Source: Dreissena polymorpha (Eukaryota > Mollusca > Bivalvia > Myida > Dreissenidae). From it: a DNA stretch of 64,000 nucleotides. This document shows, in pieces, positions 34,801 to 45,000 of the stretch (position 1 is its first letter; every line of letters begins with the position of its first letter). The stretch is from the NCBI RefSeq assembly GCF_020536995.1, contig NC_068357.1, positions 126,572,528 through 126,636,527 of the forward strand. The letters run 5' to 3'. The notes under the pieces are model-generated. The model ran no database searches. It had not been told where the DNA came from and saw only the letters and a list, made by a program, of their open reading frames with translations. Made by a program: the position numbers and the translations under genes.

Positions 34801-37800
34801 GAGCGACTGAGCATGAAACTGAAATTGAAAAATGTTTTATTAATACTAGCTGCCTGTTGAGGACTATTGTCAAGAAATTTGTATTATTTAATAACGTGCA
34901 TCACGTGCCCGTGTTTCATATTTCACGTTTTAGTGTGACCTTGACCTTATCGTACGCACCGGTATTGTTCGAGACATGCCTTCTCAACACGGTTATCATG
35001 GTGTGGTATTTGTTTTAATTTACAAGATGAACGTGACTTTGAACGTTGAAATTTGTGCACAGGTTTTACTGGCGTTGCAATCTTTCCACATAGTGAACAC
35101 ATGTGGTAAGCTGCTTTAAAGAGGCATTCGATGGTATTTCGTCCTAAATACAAGAATATTATAGTCATTTTACCACTCTTCAATCATATAATTATCTAGT
35201 AACAGTGAACATATTGGTGAAATATACAATATACATGTACACGATGCCAATTCACGAACTCACGCCTACATAAAATCGAACTCCAATCATGATTTTACGT
35301 GCATACATATGACGGTCTTATATTTATATTTCACCGATAATGATTTTACTGGCATTATTTAATTCCCTAGCCCGCGAAGTCTCCTCGCGAGAGCTTTGGT
35401 GTAATTATAAAAATATCTACAATGTATTTTATTGCGCGTTTAAAACAGATACATATGTATTATCAACCATTGACCGAATATTAATGAAATGATACTCTTA
35501 ATTTAGAAAATATACTGCTAGAAAGGCCTAACAATTGTGTATTGTATAATGAAGGTACAGCTTGCACTTGACGTTTGACGCACGCACGCAATTTAACGGC
35601 TATATCAAACATTTTGCAGTTGGACTCAGCAAAAAAAGTGTGTAAACAAACTAAATATGAGCCTTGCTCTGGGAACACCAGGCTTAATTCATGTGCCTAA
35701 TGTGTCGTCCCAAGGAACACCAGGCTTAATTCATGTGCCTAATGTGTCGTCCCAGGGAACACCAGACTTAATTCATGTGCCTAATGTGTCGTCCCAGGGA
35801 ACACCGGGCTTAATTCATGTGCCTAATGTGTCGTCCCAGGGAACACCAGGCTTAATTCATGTGCCTAATGTGTCGTCCCAGGGAACACCGGGCTTAATTC
35901 ATGTGTCGTCCCAGAGAACACCGGGCTTAATTCATGTGCCTAATGTGTCGTCCCAGGGAACACCGGGCTTAATTCATGTGCCTAATGTGTCGTCCCAGGG
36001 AACACCGGGCTTAATTCATGTGCATAATGTGTCGTCCCAGGGAACACCGGGCTTAATTCATGTGCCTAATGTGTCGTCCCAGGGAACACCAGGCTTAATT
36101 CATGTGCCTAATGTGTCGTCCCAGGGAACACCGGGCTTAATTCATGTGCCTAATGTGTCGTCCCAGGGAACACCGGGCTTAATTCATGTGCCTAATGTGT
36201 CGTCCCAGGGAACACCGGGCTTAATTCATGTGCCTAATGTGTCGTCCCAGGGAACACCGGGCTTAATTCATGTGTCGTCCCAGAGAACACCGGGCTTAAT
36301 TCATGTGCCTAATGTGTCGTCCCAGGGAACACCGGGCTTAATTCATGTGCCTAATGTGTCGTCCCAGGGAACACCGGGCTTAATTCATGTGCATAATGTG
36401 TCGTCCCAGGGAACACCGGGCTTAATTCATGTGCCTAATGTGTCGTCCCAGGGAACACCAGGCTTAAATCATGTGCCTAATGTGTCGTCCCAGGGAACAC
36501 CGGGCTTAATTCATGTGCCTAATGTGTCGTCCCAGGGAACACCAGGCTTAATTCATGTGCCTAATGTGTCGTCCCAGGGAACACCGGGCTTAATTCATGT
36601 GCCTAATGTGTCGTCCCAGGGAACACCGGGCTTAATTCATGTGCCTAATGTGTCGTCCCAGGGAACACCGGGCTTAATTTATGTGCCTAATGTGTCGTCC
36701 CAGGGAACACCGGGCTTAATTCATGTGTCGTCCCAGGGAAAACCGGGCTTAATTCATGTGCCTAAAGTGTCGTCCCAGGGAACACCGGGCTTAATTCATG
36801 TGCCTAATGTGTCGTCCCAGGGAACACCGGGCTTAATTCATGTGCCTAATGTGTCGTCCCAGGGAACACCAGGCTTAATTCATGTGCCTAATGTGTCGTC
36901 CCAGGGAACACCGGGCTTAATTCATGTGCCTAATGTGTCGTCCTCGATTAGTTTGTGCTGTCCGCCTAAACTGGATTTTCGTTAGTTTAAGCAGAGACTT
37001 TCTTGAAACGAAAGTCCATTAAAGCGAAAAGTGTATTGAATGAAACTTTTACGCACATACATTTATCCATTCTTTTCCAGAAAAAGGCTCATATCAATTA
37101 TTTTACAAGTAACCAGATCAAACGTTATTTCAAACTATAAAACATATTTGAGTCGCGTTCTGAGCATAATGGGCAGAATGCATGTGCGTAAAGAGTCGTC
37201 CCAGATTAGCCTGTGCAGTCCACACAGGCTACTCAGGGACGACACTTTCTGCTTTTATGACATTTTTCGTTTAAATGACGTCTCTTCTTAGCAAAAATCC
37301 AATTTAGGCGGAAAGTGTCGTCCCTGGTTAGCCTGTGCGGACTGCATAGGCTTATCTGAGACGACACTTTACGCAAATACATTATGCCCAGTTTTCTCAG
37401 AACACGACTCAATTATTTTAAAAGTAACTAGATCACAAGTTATTTAAAACTATAAAACATATATAATTACGTTAACATGACATATAAAGGAACAATAAAT
37501 ATATCATAAAGGCAAAGATAACAAGGGTTAAGGTAATTTTGTTATCCCTACATCAACAACCTTTCGTCGCCGTATACATTCAAAAGACATATAGTTAGAA
37601 AGAAACCGCTTTTTCTTTCATTCTTGAAATAAAACAAAAACATCGCAACCTCGTGTTGCTTATTAAAACATATCTGCTGCATGTACATGATTTAGAAGCC
37701 GTTGCAATAAAAAAAATGCGAATATATTTGTGAAAACTTACGTAAGTGTTAATTGTATGTTTGTGCCACTTTTGGAGTTACACCAATGATCTAAACTTAT

Positions 37801-38015
37801 TTTACACCATTGTTTTAAAACTCATTATTAGAATATCGTTTATTTATGATTTTTTTATAAATACAAAACATCTAAACATAATAAATTTTGAACTTAATCA
37901 AAATACTGTCAATAATAATTTTTCCCCCGAAGTATTCCGCATTAAATATTAGACAAAATAGACAATAGTTGTTTATACCTTCAAATATAGCAAATCCAAT
38001 CAGTAATGCAAACAT
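31817..38015 (-). CDS. Gene B: large secreted FDPN-motif, Ser/Thr-rich protein (2 exons, 1012 aa)
   Basis: The main exon is 31817-34818 (999 codons) and opens at a TTTCAG acceptor. The best first exon is 37979-38015: ATG then FALLIGFAIFE, ending in phase 1 at a GTATAA donor. The junction gives MFALLIGFAIFEVSCSVA, a convincing signal peptide. After an acidic EDDDDV patch comes a more ordinary ~80-residue region containing LEKLLDKLYGNGGWRSLL. The rest carries about 15 dispersed motifs such as FDPNVVN, FNPDKVNQM, FDPNELN, FDPNKANQM and FDPDKIN. There is a Thr/Ser-rich mucin-like centre near residues 470-560, two NPGMDK repeats, and a C-terminal run of Ala-Leu-Thr-Ser repeats. One RTRR site precedes the Thr-rich part. 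The motif ties it to genes A and C. The long exon is certain as coding; the first exon is inferred, with a 3.2-kb intron filled by a minisatellite. Confidence 0.78.
35657..36945. repeat. 42-bp minisatellite, about 30 units, with higher-order structure
   Basis: The unit, e.g. GGAACACCGGGCTTAATTCA then TGTGCCTAATGTGTCGTCCCA, is the outer arm of family P in tandem. Three units lack 9 bases. Two of these short units and a TGCATAATG variant recur exactly 369 bp apart (eight full units plus one short), so a nine-unit block was itself duplicated. The 442-codon open frame (GTPGLIHVPNVSSQ repeated) arises because 42 and 33 are divisible by three. It lies in the gene B intron. Confidence 0.96.
37149..37410. 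mobile_element. Family P repeat in gene B intron
   Basis: Full length, with GAGTCGCGTTCTGAG at the left and CTCAGAACACGACTCA at the right, 200 bp beyond the minisatellite built from the same family. Confidence 0.92.
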
Positions 38016-38411
38016 TTTTGTAAGTAAAGAATATATCAACCAGCTTTAATTAATTTCTTTTTTAAGTCTTTATTTCTATTAACAGCTCACATAATTCATG
38101 TAACTCCAATGTTAGTGTCCATGTTTGGAGGCCATTCCTTGGCAATTTCCGGTAGCAACTATGTGACCTTGATAAAATGCAGGTGTCCGATATCGCATAT
38201 TTATATCATATCAACGACTACTGTCGTCATTATCATTAATCTGTAACGTCTGAGTACTCTATACTAAATTGTATAATCATAAAAACAAATTGTATATTTT
38301 TATGTTCAATACTGTTTTCATGGTTAAATATTGTTGCTTGTTGAGTACATGCGACTTTCTACCAGGTCTATGTTTCCTAAACATGAGATGCCGATTGCAT
38401 GCTTATGACAG

Positions 38412-38474
38412 TATATGAAAGAAATGGGATTTTCAATGCAATTTACATAAAAAATGGATCCAACAAAAAATTTG
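38412..38474. repeat. 63-bp segment with an exact inverted copy at 41103-41165
   Basis: Every base from TATATGAAAGAAATGGG to ATCCAACAAAAAATTTG matches the reverse complement of the distant copy. Confidence 0.93.
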
Positions 38475-38508
38475 AATCCCACGAAAAGTTTAAACTCAAT
38501 TCTAAGGA

Positions 38509-38850
38509 CAGAGGGGGTAATAACGTGGTCGGTCAAGATGGCGACGTCCATGCCTAGACAGTTATTTTTCACCGTTTAATACACTTTATTACTTTTTTTT
38601 ATATTTTAAATGACGCTCACTTTCCCTCCATATCAGTAAACAGATTATTTGCGTTTATTTCGTATTAAAATTCAGTTTATATCTCGACTTTACTACCCGC
38701 GAATTTTGTTAGTGGAGCTGTAATGAGGTCATTCCGCTAAGAAATTTCGCAGCGAGTAAAGTCGAGATATAGAGCGAATATTAATACGAAATAAACGATT
38801 GCAACTTTATTCCTGATATGATTGGAAAGCGAGCGGCATTTAAAAATGTT
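38509..38850. mobile_element. Truncated copy of the CAGAGGGGGTAAT palindromic MITE (family Q)
   Basis: It has the left end (CAGAGGGGGTAATAACGTGG) and the internal ATCTCGACTTTACT hairpin. The right ~100 bp of the full element at 40605-41015 are absent. It lies upstream of gene B. Confidence 0.8.
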
Positions 38851-39059
38851 GTCGGTTGTTTACAATTGCAAATACTCACACACACAATGACATTTCTACA
38901 TGAACAGGACTAAATAATAACATTAACGTTTATTTATGCATGCATTGTTTTTTAATTATATTCTGCAACCATAATTAAATGTTTAAATCACTCGTTATAA
39001 AAAAACTTGCATCCGTGAAGACAGGTCGATGACCAAGTCCATTCAATGTTGATACGCCG

Positions 39060-39190
39060 TGACAGCCGTAGTGGAATACCGGTAGTGTATATGGTGTCCG
39101 CTTAGTAAACGGGAAGTCACGGGTTCAATTCCCGCTGTGGGAGGGTTCTTTAGATCGCCATCATAGACACCAATTAATGGTTCTTGACAC
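39060..39190 (+). mobile_element. tRNA-derived SINE-like element
   Basis: TAGTGTATATGGTGTCCGC (A-box-like) and GGGTTCAATTCCC (B-box, well paired) are followed by TTCTTTAGATCGCC. It has the same head-plus-TTTAGATC layout as 7385-7545. Confidence 0.65.
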
Positions 39191-39707
39191 AAGGAACGGA
39201 CTGCACAGGAAACGGACTTCAGGGCGAAACTAATGTCAATACGGTTTATAATACATGCACACGCTGTATAATTTTACGAAAATATTCAGACACTAAACTT
39301 AGCTCTGTTGCACACATAAGCATGGTAATAAGATTCAAAACCAAAGACCAAGGTGACCGTCAAATCCAAGCTCACAAACATTCAAACTTAATATAAAGAA
39401 AAGCTTAAATGTTCATGGATTTCATATCAAGCAACTGAACATCCAAAAACATACAACAGCAATATCAATCGACTGGGAAATGTATTCTGTACAAAAATAA
39501 CACAAATAACGAACGTCTTCCGTGTAACTTTTATTATTGTCTTAGATTAAGGACTATGATGATAAATTACAAAGCAAATTTTCCAAATTTATTGACATCA
39601 GTAAACATCAGCAAGTAAACTACAATAGAAACTAACAGACTTCAGTCATTACCGACTAGTACGATATTCAAAACTGAACACATTCTTAGCTCAGCTACAA
39701 CCAATAG

Positions 39708-39967
39708 AGTCGTGTTCTGAGAAATTGGGCTTAATGCATGTGCGTAAAGTGTCGTCCCAGATTAGCCTGTGCAGTCCGCACAGGCTAATCAGGGACGACA
39801 CTTTCCGCTTTTATGGTATTTTTAGTTTCAAGGAAGTCCCTCCTTGCCGAAAATCAAGTTTAGGCGGAAAGTGTCGTCCCTGATTAGCCTGTGCGGACTG
39901 CACAGGCTAATCTGGGACGACACTTTACGCACATGCATTTAACCCAGTTTTCTCAGAACGCGACTCA
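39708..39967. mobile_element. Family P repeat
   Basis: Full length and close to consensus: AAAGTGTCGTCCCAGATTAG in both arms and both GCCTGTGC-GCACAGGC hairpins perfect. Confidence 0.93.
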
Positions 39968-40189
39968 ATACATAGTCGTAGTAGATGTGTTTAGAGAAAG
40001 ATGCTTCAACAAAAACACTCATTCAAGTCGCCTCCAGGGAACGCAGAAACTGCATTTTGTTGAGATAAACTGATAGTTTTGGTAAGATGACATTATGGTG
40101 GGTCAACTCAACATAGTGTTTAGATGATCCAGCATCATATTAACTGCAGCACGTCATTGACACGTATTGCATGTATTACACAAGCCTGG

Positions 40190-40260
40190 GGAAACTGGGC
40201 TTAATGCATATTCGTAAAGTCGGCACAGGCCAATTAGGGACGACCATTTCCGCTTTTCTG
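40190..40260. mobile_element. Family P repeat, left fragment
   Basis: GGGGAAACTGGGCTTAATGC followed by a shortened arm ending GGACGACCATTTCCGCTTTT. Confidence 0.6.
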
Positions 40261-40604
40261 TGTATATTGTGTTTTTCCAATAAAGGAAACGTATAACATG
40301 ATGGGGTCCGAGAAGTTACGTTACCGAACATAATGGTCCTTTTATGTTCTGAGCATAGATTACCAAGGAAGATTATCTTTTTAAAGACATTTTTTTTGTT
40401 TTGCGTTGGTATGATGTAATATTATGTCAACACTTCACTCATCTTCGGAACCCATGTTTGGAAACCATTAAAAAAGCTATGTTTCGGAATCATCATGTTG
40501 TTTCCAATTGATTCCGCAAACAACATACGCTGTTATTTCAACGGTTTACTGGAGTGATTATGTTACAATTATTTACGTAATATTCACAGTAGACATACAT
40601 GCGT

Positions 40605-41015
40605 CAGAGGGGGTAATCACGTGACAGTCAAGATGGCGACATCCATACCGAGACAGTTATTTTTCGTCGTTTTATACCCTTTATTACTTCTGTTTATTTT
40701 TAAAATGACGCTCACTTTCCAGCCATATCAGTAAAAAGGTGATAAGCGTTTATTTCGAATTTAAATTCGCTTTATATCTCGACTTTACTCGGTGCAAATT
40801 TTCTTAGTGGAGCCCTTATTAAGTCATCCGAGTAAAGTCGAGATATAGAGCGAATATTACTTAGAAATAAAAGTCAGTAACTTTCTTTTTAATATGGCTG
40901 GAAAGTGGGCGGAATAAAAAATAATTATACAAATAATAAAGGGTAAAACACGACGAAACATACATGCCTCGGCATGGACGTCGCCATCTTGTTTGTCACG
41001 TGATTACCCCCTCTG
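40605..41015. mobile_element. Family Q palindromic MITE, full length, 411 bp
   Basis: The termini are long inverted repeats starting CAGAGGGGGTAATCACGTGAC; at the centre two copies of ATCTCGACTTTACTC face each other. ATGCGT directly flanks both ends, consistent with a 6-bp target-site duplication. It lies in the intergenic space between divergent genes B and C. Confidence 0.88.
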
Positions 41016-41047
41016 ATGCGTGGTGTCTGTCAAATTGTTATACAAAA

Positions 41048-41333
41048 TATGGACCATGCTCTGTGAAAAGGGAGTGTAATGCATATGCGTGAAGTGTCGT
41101 CCCAAATTTTTTGTTGGATCCATTTTTTATGTAAATTGCATTGAAAATCCCATTTCTTTCATATATCAGAACGACACTCTCCATCTTAACTTGATGTTTG
41201 CTAAGACACAACTTTCTTTTAACGACAAATATCACAAAAATACAAAAATATCCGTGCGGACTGCACAGGCTAATCTGGGACGACCCTTTACGCACATGCA
41301 TTAAACCCTCTTTTCACACATCACGGCTCATTT
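41048..41333. mobile_element. Family P repeat with foreign 63-bp segment in its left arm
   Basis: The left arm runs GTGAAGTGTCGTCCC and then switches to the 63-bp segment that also occurs inverted at 38412-38474, before resuming CAGAACGACACTCTCCATC. The right arm is normal. Confidence 0.85.
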
Positions 41334-42086
41334 CTAGCATTTCGTAATTTCAATACTTCCTTATTAACGGTAGTCTAATATTGACAGTAATTAGCGCAAG
41401 AAAATATTCTGTTAGAATACAGGTCAGTATGGAATAATTTTACGTAATTTCAATGGACCGACATGTATTTCTCTTCACCTTATATCAAAGGTGCGGAACC
41501 CTTGTATATACTATCAGGCCAGGTGACGATAAGGGGCCCATTGTCCCGCCGATTCCTATTCATGACCCCTCAAGTTCACTTGCGATAACGATAAGGCATT
41601 CAATAAAGGCAATGTCGGCTGCGACATTTTTGCTCTCGCCCAGTTCTCGCGGTTTCTCGTTTGGTGCGGGATTTCAACGTTTCCGTGCTAGGCGATCAAG
41701 CAGGCGACAAAGGTATGACTTGATGACAATATATTTTGAGAAGATTTTTTAGAAAACTGTTCCAGACCTTATTTTACATAAAAGACTAGCTTATTTGTGT
41801 CGACTGTCATTAAATGATACATTTTTGGAAACTAGTGCATGGAACTGATTTTTTTCGGAAGCAATATACATGTATTGACCAAAACAACAACTACCTCGGT
41901 ACAGTTTCAACAAAGTGTGCCGATGCCCAATAGATAAGAGAAATTCTAGCACACTCGAATATTGGAATCCTGATAGTCTCTGAGTTAACGACTAATACTG
42001 TGATTGCCCCGCTTTCAGAACTGCGACTTTTAGTCTGAAGTTGAAGAACAAAAATCTACAGGAGCGTGAGATAAAAAGAACCGAAA

Positions 42087-45000
42087 ATGTTACGACTGGC
42101 TGTTTTCTGTATAGTGCTCGTGGTCATACGGGCTCAAAGTGAGTTAAAACATTTTAATTATAATTAATGCTTTTTTATTTAAGGCATTATAACAGGAATA
42201 TTCCGATTTCGTTTCTTACTGAACATAATATCGCTATTTTGTATCATTTAGATATATTTGCAGAAAGTGCACTCATATGAATAAGTAATTCTTTTCGAAT
42301 AGCGCATTATTAACCCAAACAAAAATACCGTCATTGAACGACCTTAGTTCAGCCTTTGCTTTTGTTGGTAATACACGCGCACATCATAAAGACCCTGGTT
42401 GGTTACTTTAGCTAGAAGTTCTGTCCATCATGATATAGCGACTATGTCCGGAATCCTCCGTAAGATAGATTTCTGCATGCCCGGAATCCTCCGTAAGATA
42501 GATTTATGCATGTCCGGAATCCTCCGTAAGATAGATTTAAGCATTCCGGATTCCTCCGTAAGATAGATTTATGCATGACTGGAATCCTCCGTAAGATAGA
42601 TTTATGCATGTCCGGAATCCTCCGTAAGATAGGTATATGCATGTCCGGAATCCTCCGTAAAATAGATGTATGCATGTCCGGAATACTCCGTAAGATAGCA
42701 ACTATGTCCGGAATCCTCCGTAAGATAGAATTTTGCAATATGATCGTCTGTTGATTAAGAGAGGAAGTTTTGTATGGAAAAAACACGGCTTAAACTTCAT
42801 GTAGAAAATATAACTCGATGAACCCTTTCTAAATACTCGAGCCTAACGATATCTCAATTGAATATCCGTTTTATAGTGGCTTTCGTTCTTCTTGGTGCCT
42901 AATATAACTAAAAACAAATTGTCTTCTGCTGTTATCTTTGCCAGGTTTCGACCCCAATGCCATGAACGGGTTCGGGTCCAGTAGCGGCGGGTCGGCCGGA
43001 GGCGGAAGGTAAATGCGAATCTGTAGCGGAAGCGATGTATATGTGAGGGCGCTTTTCGGCATGAACTGTTCCTAATTATTTTACGACATACGTGTGTTAA
43101 TATCATTATTATTGTAAATTTTTACGCGATAGAACACATAACTGAGAGCAGCAGTTGTGCGTCGTTCTGGGAAAATGAGTCATAATGCTTGTGCGTAAGT
43201 ACCATCCCAGATAAGTTTTGATGAAATTTGTTATTTAAAGGAAGTCTATATTTAGCAAAATTCCTGTTAAGCCGAAAAGTATCATGCCTGATTTGCTTGT
43301 CCGGACTGCACAGGCTAATATGTGACGACACTGTACTCAAATGCAATAAGTCCCGTTTTCCAAGAACGCAGCTCAATTGGACCTTACTGCTGCTCTGATT
43401 TTTTATGAATATTCAGAAAAAGAACATGGCATACTTTAATCACAGTAGCAGTGGTGGGTTCGACACCTCTGGTGGATTCGGAGCCTCCTCGGGCGGAGAC
43501 GCCAGTGGCGGCTTTGGCGGAAGTGGTTTCGGGAGCTCCGCGGGCGGAAGCAGGTACACAACTCGCATTCTCTATCAATATTGTAATAACACGAAATGTA
43601 AGTTTTACGAAAGTCGAATAAAACCAGCACCAGTTACAAAGGCGAACATATATAATCTTTGAACCATATGTCTACAGTATGTCTGTGGTCTTAAAGATTT
43701 ACATCAACAGAACAAAATATTACAAGACACATCTCGTTTCAGCTTTTTTTTGTGTGTTTGCATGTTGGTAATAGAATTGAGTAGAAGAAACATATTTAGC
43801 ATTTAATTATTAATTCTCACATGATTGAATCTAAATGTAATACCCACAGTAGCAGTGGCGGGTTCGATACATCTGGTGGCTTCGGCAGCTCATCCGGTGG
43901 AGACGCTAGTGGAGGTTTTGGCGGTAGTGGATTTGGGAGCTCGTCTGGCGGAGACGCCAGTGGGGGTTTCGGTGGCAGCGGATTTGGCAGCTCTTCTGGT
44001 GGAGACGCCAGCGGAGGATTCGGCGGCAGCGGATTTGGGAGCTCTTCTGGTGGAAGCAGGTGATACAATATGTATTTGGTTTTAGGTGCTTTAAATCAAA
44101 GGTGTTTTATGCCAGCTTCAAAGATGGCGGCTCATAGAAGTCGTACTGTTCGTCCGTCTGACTGTCTGTGCGAAGTTTCGATCCTCAGCCATAATATTTT
44201 TATGTATTGATGTATTTTTAAATAACATACCACAATTGTCCACTATCATAAGATGTTGCTAGTAAAAAACGCTTAAATGTCAAAGGATAGATTTGGGGCA
44301 CAAAAACAGCTTGAACATTCCATTCTCAGTCTTAACTTTGCCAGACATTGGTGGTTTTTTTAAAAACTTGGCACGCATGCAATCCGTTATAAGAAGCCGC
44401 ATCGCATGTTTTATTCGTCTCCCAACCGAACATGTCAAAGTCACACTTAAACGTCAGTTATTGAATTTGACACATTAACATATTGACCGAGCTGTAACTT
44501 CGTCAGGTATCACGCAATCTGAAAATTACTCCCAAATAGGGGACTAATATCGCGTGTCCGTCTCATAAACTTACTCTTCAAAGGTACTATTAGAGGTCTC
44601 GCTTAAAAGATTATTGAAGCAATATACTTATCAGTATTTCAAGGGCGACACATAGCAACAATCTGACGTAACATTACGAAAGTAAGCAACAAATGTTACG
44701 ATGAATTTGTGTTATGACTAAAGTTGATAAAATTATCAGTACCTCATCAAAAATATTTTCCAACTTACTTAAATCTGTATCAATGTTTGAGTGATTTGTT
44801 TTTATCAAATTCACAACAAATGGTATTTAATGAAAGTATATCATTATAAGTGTGATTGTAAACCATGTTAAAAATAATTAGCAAGTTTAACCCATTTATG
44901 CCTAGCGTCTAGAAAAAAGCCCTTGACAAACAGCGTAGACCCAGATGAGACGCCGCATTATGTGGCGTATCATCTGTGTCTGCGCTGTTTGCTTAAAGAA

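Noticed and set aside
35657-36985. 442-codon open frame with GTPGLIHVPNVSSQ repeats
   Set aside because: It is the translation of a 42-bp minisatellite made from a mobile-element arm; other frames are open too and there is no signal peptide or splice support.
39075-39150. Functional tRNA gene with perfect B-box
   Set aside because: Only the T-arm region pairs well; the layout and TTTAGATC tail match the SINE-like copy at 7385.
41453-41752. 99-codon frame upstream of gene C ending near an AAAG|GTATGA donor
   Set aside because: No signal peptide, no domain, and gene C already has a complete in-phase first exon; it could at most be untranslated.
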